Origin: Ichthyophthirius multifiliis
Lineage: Eukaryota; Ciliophora; Oligohymenophorea; Hymenostomatida
Assembly: GCF_000220395.1 (NCBI RefSeq)
Contig: NW_004086245.1
Location: 1-61,334, forward strand
Direction: 5' to 3'
DNA length: 61,334 bases
Shown: in pieces, positions 37,038-50,269 of the stretch
Numbering within the stretch: position 1 is the first letter of the stretch
Layout: every line of letters starts with the position of its first letter
Made by a program: the position numbers and the translations under genes
Notes under the pieces: generated by a model
What the model was told of the DNA's origin: nothing
Seen by the model: the letters and a program-made list of their open reading frames with translations, nothing else
The model's database searches: none

Positions 37038-38395
37038 ATGTACTTAAACAGTTTTCAAAATAAAATAAAAAATTAAAATAATTTAAGTGACGAAGAAGAT
37101 GAAGATGAATAATTTTTTATTCAAAAAAAAGAATCTTTAAATAATTATGATTTTAAAAATACATCTATAAAATGGATAGTTTTTTTTCTTGTCACTTTAA
37201 TTATATTAAGTACTTATTTTTGCATGTAAATGTAATCATCAATCTATGAAAAAAAGCTTTTTTATGAAAAATAATTCAAATAAAAATTACAATAAGAACT
37301 TTATAAACAAGATAACAAATACAAAATAACGAAAAGCCTATATACTTCTATTTGGAAAGCAAACAAATGTTCAGAAATAGTTATTTAATATAAATTTTTG
37401 ATTCCTTAAAAAAATTAAAAATAATAATTTTTTAACTCTTATGTTACAGATGAATGTAATAATGAATGTTTTTTGATTAAAAAAGATGCCCCTATTTAAA
37501 AATAATAAGACATTTAAACTTTTAAATTAAATTAAATTACTTAAATAAATTCTCTTTATTTAAATAATAATTGTTATTTATAAAATTGTCATTAATGTAT
37601 TTTAGATAAATGTGTCAAGTGTTAATAAGGTTATTTTATTAATTTAAATGGAGATTGTATAGAAAAATGTAATAATTAAAGTACTTAATAGTATTGTTTT
37701 GGACATTCTTATTAATTAAATTTATAAGAAATTAATTAAGATTATGTACTTAGTGTACCTTTATAAATTAAATAAAGTTAAAAATACCCTGTTTTAGTTT
37801 TAATTAATGATTTTTAGATTAATTAATTTAATATTTTTGATTTTTATTAGTACTTTTAAAATATATAGAATTAATTTTTTATTTTAAGTATTTCTTATAA
37901 TTAATAAAATATTTTCAAAATTTAATATTTATATTAATTTATTTAAAATATTATTAAAAATATTAAAATTGAGTAAAGATTTTAAGAATATATTTCATTT
38001 TTTGCTTTGTCAGGGTTAGGGTTAAGTGGGTAAATCGCAAATGAAATTATGTTTAATTAATATAGCTTTTTAAAATAAAATTAAGGATTTTATAAATTTA
38101 AGTTTTCTTTTTCTTTTTCAGAGTATTATCAAACTTATATTGTATTGAATAATTAAGAAGAAATTCATAGAATTAAAGAATTACTAAATGTTATTTATTT
38201 TATATGTTTATTTTATTTTATTTATTTGTTTTTTTTTTGTAGAAAATGCAATTTTGTACATAAGAAAATTAATAGGTATTAATTAGTAATTTCCCAAATT
38301 AGTTTATTATATAAAATAAATAAGCTCTATTTTAAAATTATGTTCAAGAATGTTTTAAATATGTAATAGAATATAATAATATTATTAAAAATTGA
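37038..38395 (+). CDS. Membrane-anchored esterase-like protein with a furin-like cysteine-rich region
   Basis: 434 aa with one intron, 38190-38242. A short acidic cytosolic N-terminus (SDEEDEDEQFF) precedes one transmembrane segment (WIVFFLVTLIILSTYFCMQM), so the protein is type II. The lumenal part has a cysteine cluster (LQNCHQCILDKCVKCQQGYF) typical of furin-like/TNFR-type repeats common in ciliates. Then comes an alpha/beta-hydrolase-like region: YPVLVLINDF, ISFFALSGLGLSGQIANEIM (resembling the nucleophile elbow G-x-S/G-x-G), and a C-terminal helix. The central serine of the elbow is not certain (GLGLSG), and I could not place the catalytic acid and histidine, so enzyme activity is only possible. 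Confidence 0.6.
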
Positions 38396-41300
38396 TTGAT
38401 TTTTTATTTTTTTGTATATGTGGATAATCAAATAAAAAGCTAAATTTTTATTATTTTCTTCAATTAGTTTTCATTAAAATTTATGTAAAAAAAAGTCATT
38501 TTTAAAAAATTACTCATAAAAAATTATTTTTTTATATATTAGATTAAACAAAAATATTTTGAAAAATATTGTTAAAGCGAATTTTGCCATGTACAAGAAT
38601 ATTATTTTTTATTATTTATATATTTTCATGAGTTTGATTTTTACAGTCATCTTTTTCTTTAACTTTGTACCCAAGTTATTTAGAATGTATGTTTTTTTTT
38701 TCTTTTTTATTTAATATCAATTTTTTTTTATACAAATAGTTGAATTTATATAAATTTTGTAAATTTATAAATTAATTATATTTTAATATTAACTAACACA
38801 TTCTATTTTAAAAATTATGATAAGTTTTTTATATATTATGTTTAAATTTATATTCTCATACTAATTTTTTATTTTCCTTTTAATCATATATATTTATCTT
38901 ATATAATATTATAATAACTTAAAAATTCAAATGAATTTTATTTATTTGATATTTTATAAAATTTATTAAATTATATTTATATTAAATAATTATTTATATT
39001 TTTTAAAATGCTCGCATTTTAAACGTTTATGATATATAGTTTAAAATAATGACTTTTTTTATATTACTTTTTCTGTTTAAAATTAGTATTTAATTTTGTA
39101 CGTATTTTATATTTACCATTTTAATATTAATTTATTTGTTTTTAAAAATAAATATGAAATATATATTTTAATTGTTATTAAATAAACTTATATTACTTTT
39201 TTTTTATTAAAACATAAAAATTAATTTAAATATAAGAAATGTCGAACAAAATATTATAATTAGAATAATAATTATTATAATTAAATCAATTAAAATCAAA
39301 TGAAAATAATTTTATAGTGTATATATATTAATTTTTTGAAAGTATCATATATTAATCAATTAATTTAGTATGCAAAAATGACTATATATTTTGTTTATTT
39401 TAATTCAAAAATAAGTCAATATAATGTTTAAATTGAAATTTTTGACAAAAATACATTATTTTGCCTTCTATTTAAAAAAACTTGAAAATAATATTTAAAA
39501 AAAAAAATATTTTAGCATTTTATCTTATTTATTAAAAAAATTAAAAAAAATAAAATAAAAAATAATATATTATAAATATAATTAGAATTAAATTTAAAAT
39601 AAATATTAATAAATAATAAAAATTTTATACTTAGAAAAAAAAAAAATAATTATAATGTTATATATAAAAATTAATTAAAAATTTTTATAATAAATATTAT
39701 AATTAATAATAAAATTATAAAAAATAAAATATTTAAATAAATGTATACCATAAGATTTCAACCATTATAATCTGAATGTATTATTATAAATATTTAATAA
39801 GATTATTAAATCTTTTGATTAATTAACTGTAATTATATTGATTTCTTTGTATATTAAATATAATTTCGAATGTTTACTTAATGCTACATTTTTATATATT
39901 AATATAAAAGTATATAGCTTTATATCATAAGTAATTAATATTTTTATGCAATAACTATATTTATCTTTATCTTTTGAATATTGTTTACCTTTTTATAATT
40001 TTCATTTATAAACCTTTAATTAGCAAAGCCTTTAATTATTAAATATAAAACTTTTGATATTATGCATAAAATTTTAGTATTTACTTTTTTTTCTAAAACT
40101 ACAGAATAATTTATTAAAATTTTTCACTTTTTTGAAACAAATGGACAATTTTTTATATTGAAATATTTCTCGAGTTTGTTTTTTTATTAAATAAATGATA
40201 TAAAAATATAATTTATAAAAAAAGTTAAAATGTAATAATAATTTATCTATACATATTATATTATGAATAATATATTAAGCTTACTTGGTATTAATTTTTT
40301 TCTATATTTTTATAGATTTAATTGATAGATATATTTCAATATTTATCTTTTTTAAAAATATTTTTAATATTAAAAAATAAGAATATATTTGCTTTTATTA
40401 ATTTAATTATTTATTTAATATTTTTTTTTCTATTTTAATATATTTTGTATAATTATATATTTTTAAATATATAATCTAATTAAAATAAATATAAATAAAA
40501 GCAGTTAAAAAAATATGACATTAATTAAAAATAATATTATATAATTTTTTATTTTTTTTACACAATCCATTAATAATCATTTTTTTAATATCTTTCATTT
40601 AATAATAAAAAAATAAATATAAAAAAGATTAAATTGTTTTAAACTCTTGTAACCCAATAAAATATATATAAAATGTAACATTTTTTAACTATTATTCTTT
40701 TAATTTTTAAGGATAAGTGTTTTTTCTTTGTATATATCTTTGAAAGTGTAACTTATATTATATAAAAATTTAAAAAAAAAATATATAAATATAATTTAAA
40801 AAATATGAAATAAAATTAAAGATATTTAAAAAATAATTTAATAAATTAAAAATATATATTAAAAAAATTAAAATTAATTAATAAATGATATTTACAAAAA
40901 TACTATTAAATATTTTTTTTGTTTAAATTCAATATAATTAATTTAATATTTCTTCTTTTTTAATATAAATTAATATATTTATCTAATAGACACAATTAAT
41001 ATTTGACTATAAACAATATATTATTTTAATTTACAGAAATATATTTGTCTTAATCTCATATTTTTTATTCAAAAGTAAATAAGTAATGTATTAAAGCATA
41101 ATCTTAGAAAAATAATTTTATACACATAAAATCAAAAACTTAGGTTTTTAAATATTGATTATTAATAATAAACAGTTTATAAACAAAAAACTTTATCAAA
41201 AATAAATATTTAATCAAAAAATAATTAAATTTAAATTATTTAAAAAAATATCTATTTAACTTTAACTAAATAAAAATATTTCTTTTTTGTATATGAAATC

Positions 41301-41946
41301 ATTTAAATTAGTCAATTAGTACTTAATAGTATAATTTTAATAAATAATTTATCTTTTTATAAAAAATATTTATTTATATAAACATAATATCTTATTTATG
41401 AAAAATTTAATAATTTATACTTGATAAAATAAATTGATATTTCTTAATTTATATATTTATTAATGTATGATTATATTATTTTAAGCTTGTTTTAATAATA
41501 AATTTTAAAAAAGTTGTAAATATGATTTATAAAGTACTATATTGTAAAATAAAAAGATTTAATTTTCAAAATATATAGTATTTAAATTATATTACAATTA
41601 TTTTAAAATATTTTCTTAAAAGAAAAAAAATTAAATAATTTTTATTTCTTTTAAAATAAATATTTTTAAAATATAATAAAGAATAAAATCTAGCTAATTA
41701 TAAAAAATTAATTAATATATTTTTTTGCTTAATTAAATCAAGTAATTTTATATATTGATAAAATGATTAATTATTTATAAAATCTTTTTATTTCTTTTAA
41801 TTTAAAATAATTAAATAAGTAATAATTAAAATATTAATATTTTTATTTATTTTTTAAATATATATATTTTTTCTTTTATAATATAACAAATAATATAAAT
41901 AAATAAAAACAAAAATTCATTAGAAGTATTTTATTTATATATTTTA
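38396..41946. other. 3.5-kb gene-poor AT-rich region
   Basis: No gene I can support. A block at about 38540-38690 has coding-like composition in two overlapping plus-strand frames, one giving hydrophobic FAMYKNIIFYYLYIF and the other IKQKYFEKYC. A weaker block lies at 39740-40150. They could be exons of a rapidly evolving gene or decayed coding sequence. The remainder is A/T-rich with many short homopolymers and no RNA gene that I can see. Confidence 0.5.
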
Positions 41947-44106
41947 ATGATTAAAAAAACTAAATTATTAGAAGATTTTTAAACTAGAAAATATTTTGAT
42001 TATTCAAAATGCATTTATGAATTAAGAATAACAAAAAAGCGTTTTTTAGGTCTTAAATAAAATTTATATGCTTACATAACAAAAGATTAGCAATTTATTA
42101 TTTGTAAAGTATTTATTAAATCTTCAAAGAAATAAAAAAAAAAATTAATAAATAAAAAAAAAAAGGAACCATATGAACCAATACCAAAGAAAATTATAAA
42201 CTTAAAAAATGATTGGAAAATACAATGGATATATAAACAAACTTAAAATAATTAAGAATAGACAAAAATAGGCTTCAAAATAATTAATGATTTAGGTTTG
42301 AAAATCGAATATTATGCTGAAAATATAGTAATGTAAAATTTAGTTTAATATTTTGAATATAAAATGTTTTTTGTAACTTTTTTTGAAGATTTTACTGTTT
42401 TAAAAAAAATTGGAAAAGGTAAATATGCTAAAGTAAAAAAAAATATAAAATAATAATCGTAAAAAAAATATAAATATAGGTTTATAAAGTAAAAAGAAAA
42501 AATTCTATAGACGAAAATTATTATGCTGTTAAATTTTTATGTAAAAGACCTTCAGAAACAATATAAAATTAAGTAGAAGCCGTAATGAATGAAATCCTAA
42601 TTTTAAGATAATTAGAACATGAAAATTGTATTAAGTTATACCAAGTATATGAAGATAACGAGGGATATTATTTGGTATTCGACCTTTTAGATTTCGAAAA
42701 TACTATATAAAAATAAATAGATAAAATAGAAGACCCTAAGTAGTTGTAGGAATTCATAAAAGAAATAATGCGTTAAATATTAAACGGATTAATATATTTA
42801 CATTCTAAGTAAATAATGCATAGAGACATAAAATTATAAAATATAATGCTTTAAAATAACGAGAATAGTTTTATTGTAAAAATCATTGATTTTGGATTTG
42901 CTTAATTTATAAATAAAAAATATATTTTTGTACATGTAGGTACTCCTGGATATGTTGCACCAGAAATTCTATAAAATTAATAAGATAATAATAGATATAA
43001 CGAGAAATGTGACATGTTTTCGTTAGGAATTTTGTTTCATTTATTGTTTTTGATTAAAAATATATAAAAATATAAATATATTATTTTAAATAAATATTAC
43101 ATATTTTTTAATATATAGACTGACAGGATAACATATTTTTACAGGATAATAATTTATTTAAATTTTATAAAAAAATAAAGATTGTAATATTAATTTTGAA
43201 TAAGAATTATATTAAAAAATGGATATTTATACTTTAGATTTATTATAAAAATTATTAAAGTAATTACCTTAAAATAGATTGTCTGCTTTTGAAGCATTAT
43301 AACATAAATATTTCTCTACTGAATCTATTTAAAGTTTTTTTAAAAATAAATAAAACTATTAAAATAATACATTTATTATTACAAATGGAGAACATAATTT
43401 AAAAAAAATATCTAAATTAAATATAATCACAAATAATAATGAGGAAGATATAGGAATTAATTTCGAATATTTGTAATAAGAAATGAAATAAATTCATTGT
43501 GTAGAAGAATTGAAAAAAACAAAAGATAAATAATAAAAAATGCATATGTATAAAACTGCAAAAGAAATCATAAAAGCTTTTAATATTTTAGAAGACTATT
43601 AATTTGAAGATTTATCTTTTTTTGTTAGTCCTTTGAGGGTAAATGAGACTTAATAAATTAAAAATATGTCCGAATTAAATAGTGGAACTTCAAAAAATAC
43701 AAATATGTATAAAAATGCGGTTTAAAGGTAATAGTTTGTATAATAATTAAAAATCTAAACTTTAAAGGAAGAATATAAAATTGTAGAAAAATTACCAAAA
43801 AATTTAATTAAATTATTAAAAATATTTCCATAATAATTATTTTAAGAAAATATAAAGGGAAATTTAAATAAAGAATATAAATAAATTATGCGCATTTTAG
43901 GAAAGTTTTTAATTTTTGGAAATAATTTTTTTGAGAATTTGAATTTAGAGAATATTCAAAAAAAAATTTTGGAAATGGAATGTTATTTCAGTGACTTTTT
44001 TGATATTTGGTTTATTTAGTTTCTTTAAAAAATTTTCGATTCTTAAAATTAATTTGTACCTGATTTTGTTTATGCTAAAGATTTGTTTGACTAAAATGTA
44101 CTTTGA
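41947..44106 (+). CDS. Serine/threonine protein kinase (CAMK-like) with N-terminal PH-like region
   Basis: 679 aa; introns 42433-42479 and 43046-43118 keep 680 codons. Residues 1-150 look like a PH-type domain, as often found before CAMK-like kinases in ciliates. The kinase domain follows: glycine loop KKIGKGKYAKV, VAIK-type lysine in YYAVKFLC, catalytic loop IMHRDIKLQNIML, DFG motif KIIDFGFAQ, activation segment HVGTPGYVAPEIL and CDMFSLGILFHLL. All key residues are present, so it should be active. The RD catalytic loop suggests activation-loop control. The C-terminal ~250 residues are a helical extension with no recognised domain. Confidence 0.85.
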
Positions 44107-44500
44107 AAATAATATTATTATGTGTAAATAAAAATATTAAAATGTTTTATTTTTAAATTAATAAAAAATTTGTAAAATTTATATATAAAATCAATAAATA
44201 AAAATAAATATAAAAAAAGTATTATAAAAATTTAAAATATAAGTTTAAATAGTAATATAATATAAAATAAATTATTAAAAAATAAGAATTTAAAATAAAT
44301 GTATATAAATATAAATAAATATATATATAAATATATATTTATAAATATATATATATATATATATATTTTTTATAAGTATAATTTTTTTTTATTTTTAATT
44401 ATTTATTAATTTTAATTTTAAATTAGATATTTTTTATTAAAAGTAAATAAATTACTAAAATATGTATTATATTGATATGTATCTCGCAGTGTTTTTTTCT
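44107..44500. other. AT-rich spacer
   Basis: Lies between convergent genes. Contains TA-rich sequence around 44320-44370 and no coding-like frame. Confidence 0.5.
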
Positions 44501-44974
44501 TCATTACTATTTTAATTCTTATAATAAATTTGTAACATTAATTATATATTATAAACATTCATAAAAATCTTCCTGTGCATATTAAATAGATTTTGTTGGA
44601 TATGAAATCCCTAACTAACTAATAGCATCATTATCTTTACTTTTTTAATATTCTAAGCTTTCCTCTTCTTCTAGTTTTTCATATTCTTCATATCCATATT
44701 ATTTTTCATTTAAAATAAATTATTTTTATTCTTTTTCTATTTTAACCAATTCCATTTTTTTATTTTCTATTTTTACTTATAGAAATGAAGGGCCTACTTA
44801 AAATGATTTTGGATTTAATTAATGACACAAGTTATCCCTTTAAAATGTTGCATAACCTATTTATAATTGACCATTTGTATATTTTTGGTTTATTTTTGTT
44901 AAATTTTATTCTATTTTTTATATTATTTCCATTTTTTATTTAAATATTTTTTCTTATTCTTCATCTTTATTCAT
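44501..44974 (-). CDS. Unidentified 157-aa protein
   Basis: Uninterrupted 158-codon frame from ATG 44974 to TGA 44501-44503. The N-terminus is helical and K/E/Q-rich. The centre reads GQLQIGYATFQRDNLCHQLN, and near the C-terminus is DAISQLGISYPTKSIQYAQE. No signal peptide or membrane segment. The start lies about 80 bp from the divergent coiled-coil gene at 45057, so the two probably share a promoter region. Family unknown. Confidence 0.6.
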
Positions 44975-45056
44975 TTTTTTAAATTTTTATTTTTAATTTT
45001 CTTATATTTTATAATTAAGTAAATAATTTTTTTGTTAATAGAAAATAAAAAAAAAT

Positions 45057-45996
45057 ATGAATGAAAATTAAAAAATATATATAAATTACAATAAAAATAA
45101 ATTTCCAGAAAACAATATTTCTCATTAAATTAAAAACATTGCTTTTACTGAACAAAATAAAGATGAATATTAACTTTTAAGCCAATAAATTATTAGACTT
45201 TAATAAGAAGCTTAAAATTACAAATTTTTATACGAATAAGTGAAAGCTCAAAAAGAAGATTTTAAATAAAAATTAGAATAATTAAACAAATAAGCATCAT
45301 AAATAGAAGAGAAATTATAAATAAAAATATAAAAAATAAAAGATTAATATAACAAAGAATTATAAAATAAAGACTAAGAGATTCAAAAATTAAAAAATAA
45401 TGTATTTTAATCATATTTTTTTATTAAAAAATAAACAAAAGAATTCTTTATTACATCAAAAAATATAAGATTTAATAATAGATAATTAATAATGTTCTCA
45501 AAGGATAATAAAATTTTAAGAAATGATAAATTAAAGCTAATAATAAGTTCCTTAATATGATACATGTAAAAAAAATTAAAAACGTTATCTTTTTTTTATT
45601 TTTAAATTAAAAAAAAAAACATACAAAAAATTAGAAAATAATTAAACCAAATAAAATCTTAATATAACAAATAATGAATTTTAAAGTTGTATTTATGAAG
45701 ATTTTAATAATTAAAGTATTGAATAAAGAAATACAGATAATCATTAAGTAGATTTTTATAAATACAATATTTTAATGGAAAATTATTAAAAAATAATCAC
45801 TATTTATAGCTAAGATAGGTAAACATTAGATGAAATGAAAAGGTAAAATGAAGAATTATTGAAAAATAATAAGTATTATAATAAAATTGAAAAATAACTT
45901 GTTAATTGTAAATAATAATTAGCTGCTATTATGAATATGATATTATAAGAAGGAAATTCTTATTTATATGATTTAATTTCAAAAATAATTTATTGA
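45057..45996 (+). CDS. Unidentified coiled-coil protein, 276 aa
   Basis: Introns 45402-45441 (40 bp) and 45566-45634 (69 bp) leave exactly 277 codons. A short N-terminal N/K-rich head is followed by an extended coiled coil of E, Q, K and L heptads, interrupted by a short S/N-rich linker around residues 150-190. It ends with LAAIMNMILQEGNSYLYDLI. No family recognised. Cytoskeletal or basal-body roles are common for such proteins, but nothing here proves it. Confidence 0.6.
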
Positions 45997-46397
45997 AAGA
46001 CATTTTAATCAGATAGAATAAAATTATTATATTAAAAGTTTAAATAAAATATATTTATTTATTAATTTTGAAAATAAATATTTATTTATTATATAAAAAA
46101 TTAATTTAATTTATTATTTTAAATTATTTTTATTATTAATAAGTTTATTATATAGTAAATTTATATTTATATATATTTTATAATAATAAAAATTTTCTTA
46201 AATAAAACACAACTAGAAAAAATAAAAAAAAAATAGATTTCAATATTAAAATAAATTAAAAATATAAAATGCTTTTTTAAAACAATATAAATAAAATTAT
46301 ACTAAAAAGTTTATTAAATAAAAATAAAATATTAAACAGAAACATCTTAATATAAAAACCTTAACTATATCATTTTTCAATTTAAAACAAACAAAAA

Positions 46398-47396
46398 ATG
46401 GAAATAATAGCTCCAGATATATCAGAATAAATAACAGATAAAGAAAAATAACTGTTCAATTACCTTTTGAATTTTATAAATTAAAAATATATAGATGTAA
46501 CAATGCGAATAGCAGGAGGATGGGTTAGAGATAAAGTAGAAATACTAAAAATAAATATATATTTATATATTTATATATTTATTTATTTATATATATATTT
46601 AAATTTATATAGATTTTAAAAAAAGAATGTCATGATATAGATATTGCATTAGATAATTTAATGGGAGAAGATTTTTTAAATTAATTTACTGAATTTATAA
46701 AAGAGAATGGTTAATAAAATTTAATATCTAAAATCGGAATTATTAAATCAAATCCGGAATAGTCTAAGCATTTGTAAACTGCCACATGTTCTATTTTCGG
46801 ATTTGACGTAGATTTTGTTAATTTAAGAGGTGAAGAATATACTGAAAATTCTAGAATTCCTTATATTGTAATAATCTTTTTTATTTTATTTTATGTATTT
46901 TATGTATTTTACGTATTTTAAAAAAAGAAATTTGGTACACCTTTGTAAGATGCAGAAAGAAGAGATTTAACTATAAATGCTTTATTTTATAATATAAATT
47001 AAAATAAAATAGAAGATTTTACAGGAAAAGGTATTAATGATTTATAAAATAAATTTATAAGAACTCCTTTAGAACCATTATAAGTTATTTTTAAAATTAA
47101 TTAAACATACATTAATTAATATATTTTTAATTTTAATATTATTATTTATTTAAAAATGAATATATTTATAAAATTAAATAAAAAAGACATTTTTAGATGA
47201 TCCTTTAAGAATTTTAAGAACTTTTAGATTTGCATCTAAATTTTAATATTAAATATCTCCAGAGATAATAAAAGCGTTAAAAGATGAAAGAATAAAAGTA
47301 ATAAATAAAAAATAGAAAATAATAAAATATTATATATATGTATATATAAAATAATATATATATATATATTTATCTATATTAATCTATATTTTTAAG

Positions 47397-47445
<49 letters not shown>

Positions 47446-48499
47446 TTATTTTAGTCAAATCTTTCATCTAAAGTAAGTAAAGAAAGAATAAGAACAGAAC
47501 TTACAAAAATTATTTTAGATTAAAATTGTATTTTAGGTCTAAAATATATATACGAAAATAATTTATGGCCTGTAGTATTTGAAATAAATGAAAATTGCGA
47601 TGAAATAAAAAATTAAGATTTTTATTTAAAAAAATAATAAGAATCTTATTAAATGTCTATATTAGCTATTTAACATATGGATATAATTTTATAAAAAGAA
47701 ATCTTTAAAAATAATTATTCATAATAAGATATTAAATTAATATTTATTATGAGTTGTATAGCCTTTCCTTTTACATAATTAACTTTTAAAAAGGAAAAAA
47801 TTCTATTTCTGTGGTATAAAATTTAGTTTTTGATTAATTAAAAGTATAATTATATATTTATTTTAAAAAATTATATAAATGTATTGATATAATATATTAA
47901 TTTAATTTAAATATATATATATATTGAATATATATTTATATATATTTATATATATTTTTATATATATATTTCTATATATATTCATATATTTTATATATTT
48001 TTATGTTTCATAGTTTCCTGATAAAACTGTAAAAATTTGTACTATTATTATTACAGTATGTGAAAGTGCTTAAGTTTTTTAACAAATTGTTAATAAAAAT
48101 TTTGATTATGAATTCAATAATATCGCCTTGCTTATTAAAAAATAAGGAAATATATGGCAAATGGCTTTTTATGTAGCTTTTTTAAATGATATATTGAAAT
48201 ATTAATAAGAATTTGTTTAAAAATATAATTTGTTAGAGTAGTTTATTTTTTAAAATAAGATGTAGCTTTTATTTGAAATGAAAAATTTAATTGATGTAAG
48301 TTTTTTATTTTGTATTTTATTTATAATATATAAAATAAAGGGTAATGAGGTTAAAAATATATTCAAATAAGCAAAAGGACCTTAAATTGGTATTATTAAT
48401 ACTAATATATATTTATGGCAAGCAAAAAATTAAGACAAAAATAAAGAATATTTAATATAAGCAATTAAAGATGATCCAAATTAATTTTAAAAATAATGA
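46398..48499 (+). CDS. tRNA CCA-nucleotidyltransferase (class II, TRNT1/CCA1-type)
   Basis: The head domain shows RIAGGWVRDK and CHDIDIALDN (metal-binding DxD), then AERRDLTINALFYN, the fingers-loop motif RTPLEPLQ plus TFLDDPLRILRTFRFA, and KERIRTEL. All are class II CCA-adding enzyme signatures, so it should add and repair the CCA end of tRNAs in nucleus and mitochondrion. The C-terminal ~250 residues are helical body and tail. At least six AT-rich introns interrupt it, for example 46536-46612, one near 46867-46925, one near 47080-47190, a (TA)n-rich one around 47297-47455, one near 47840-48015 and one near 48297-48340. The estimated length is about 500 aa, normal for the family. Confidence 0.9.
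47397..47440. repeat. (TA)n inside a CCA-transferase intron
   Basis: A TA run of about 40 bp in the intron before the SNLSSKVSKERIRTEL exon. Confidence 0.85.
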
Positions 48500-48867
48500 A
48501 AAATTTTATATATAAATAAAAAATGAATTTTTTATGTCATTATATTAAACTTTAATTTAAATTAATTTTTATTTTTTATATATATATAGTTATTCGAATA
48601 AATAAAATTTAATTTTTTAATACTAGTGGTGTGAATATTTTTTTTTTTTAAAATATAAAATATATATTAAATGAAATAGAATAGAATAAAAAAAAAAAAA
48701 TATAAAAAAATTAAAAATATTTGTGATTTAAAAATAATATTAAATATTTTATTTATTAAAAAGAAAGAAAAAATAATATTAACAATATAAATTATAATTA
48801 ATAAAAAAAGTTAATAAATAATTTTAAAATAAAATAACTTTTTTTTTTTTACAAAAACAAATAAAGA
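48500..48867. other. AT-rich intergenic spacer
   Basis: About 370 bp of A/T homopolymers between two same-strand genes. No coding-like frame. Confidence 0.5.
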
Positions 48868-50269
48868 ATGTAAAAAAAGTCTTTTTTGATATTTCTAAAT
48901 ATCTTAATTTAACTAACAAAATAGTAACCTCCTTAAAATTCTGAATTGAGTTTCTTAATATCATATGTACTAAACGGAACTCCTACTCCTCCTCCTTTAT
49001 AAGACTTATCAAACATAGGCTTATTACAATAATATTAATTAGGAGAATACATACGTGAAGATTACATAGTAAAATAAGGTTTTTTACCAGATTCATATGA
49101 TAAAGAAAGTGATATAATAGACTTATAATCTGTTGAAAAAGACTTGTAAATAAAAAATAAAAAATATAATATATAAAAAAATATAATAAAGACATACAAA
49201 TTCTATAAAAGCATAATTTTATTCCTTATATCCACCTTTATATAACTAAAACTAATAAAAAAAAAATGCTGTTTCTGAAATAATTTAAGCACGTTATAAT
49301 CTTGGAGACACCAAAATTTAATAGTTTGATCCTTTATTATACCAAGACTTGAAAATTATTCCTATATAATTTGAATATTTACATAATGATTGTATTTTTT
49401 TGAAAGAAATGGAAAGTCCATAAGTTTATGAAAAAGACGATATTTTTTCTCAAATAAATGAAGATTTTGAAGAAGCTATAGATGAATTTTGCTCATATAA
49501 ATAAATATCAAAATCGAAATTTACAGTGGAATTTTTTTTATAGTAAATAAATGAATTAATCTTAAATATTAAGTAGTTTTCATAATTAACTTAAAAATAA
49601 AAAAAATAATTCCTTTTTTTACAAAATTTACTACATCATTTAAAATATTTCAGAACCGAAAAATAAAAATAATTAAAAGTCACATCTTTTGTTTAAAATA
49701 CACTAGAAACATTAGATTAATTTAAAAAAAGTATTCTATCTTATAAATATTAAATTTAATCTCTAGACTAACTATCGTTTTCAATTGTACTTGAAGCTTT
49801 TGGATTAACTTCCTATTAATGTATTTAAAATTAGTATCTTAAAGGCTTAAAAGATGCACTTAATTGTGTAGAAGAATATCCACCTTTTAGTTCTAGTATA
49901 ATTTTAGAATTAAGACATGATGTATAAAATCATTATGATTACTTCATGGTTAAATATAATGGTGTTTATTAATGCATATGTGGAACTTTAGATATTTAAT
50001 GTCGATATGATACTTTTATTTAGAAGCTTAATTCACTTAGTTCTATTTATTATGAATCTATGTGCTTCTTTAAATAAAGTAAAAATGAATAGTAAATAAC
50101 ACCTGATTGGGCTATTGTAGTTATTTGTTTTTTCATAATTGCTATTATTGTTTTGCTAATTTTATTAAAGATTATGGTATAGAAATAAATTAGATATTAA
50201 AAAATTAATAATGATTCACAAAAATCAAATCCAGATAAAAATAGTGATTAAGCTTAAGAAAAATAATGA
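48868..50269 (+). CDS. Histidine-acid-phosphatase-like membrane protein, probably a pseudoenzyme
   Basis: 451 aa with one intron, 49146-49191. An N-terminal hydrophobic signal (KKSFLIFLNILIQL) comes first, then the fold of lysosomal/prostatic-type acid phosphatase: TPTPPPLQDLSNIGLLQQYQ, LGEYIRED, FLPDSYD, SIKAQFYSLYPP near the N-terminus, and IILELRHDVQNHYDYFMVKY near the C-terminus, which keeps the HD motif. A C-terminal TM helix (WAIVVICFFIIAIIVLLILL) and K/Q-rich tail follow, as in lysosomal acid phosphatase. The catalytic RHGxRxP is replaced by LNGTPTP, and the second arginine region reads LQSVEKD instead of VRSTD. The phosphate-binding residues are therefore lost while the fold is kept. 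A binding or structural role is likely. Confidence 0.75.

Noticed and set aside
38012-38030. Short TTAGGG-like run resembling a telomere repeat
   Set aside because: It lies inside an exon (encoding SGLGLSG) and ciliates of this group use CCCCAA/TTGGGG telomeres.
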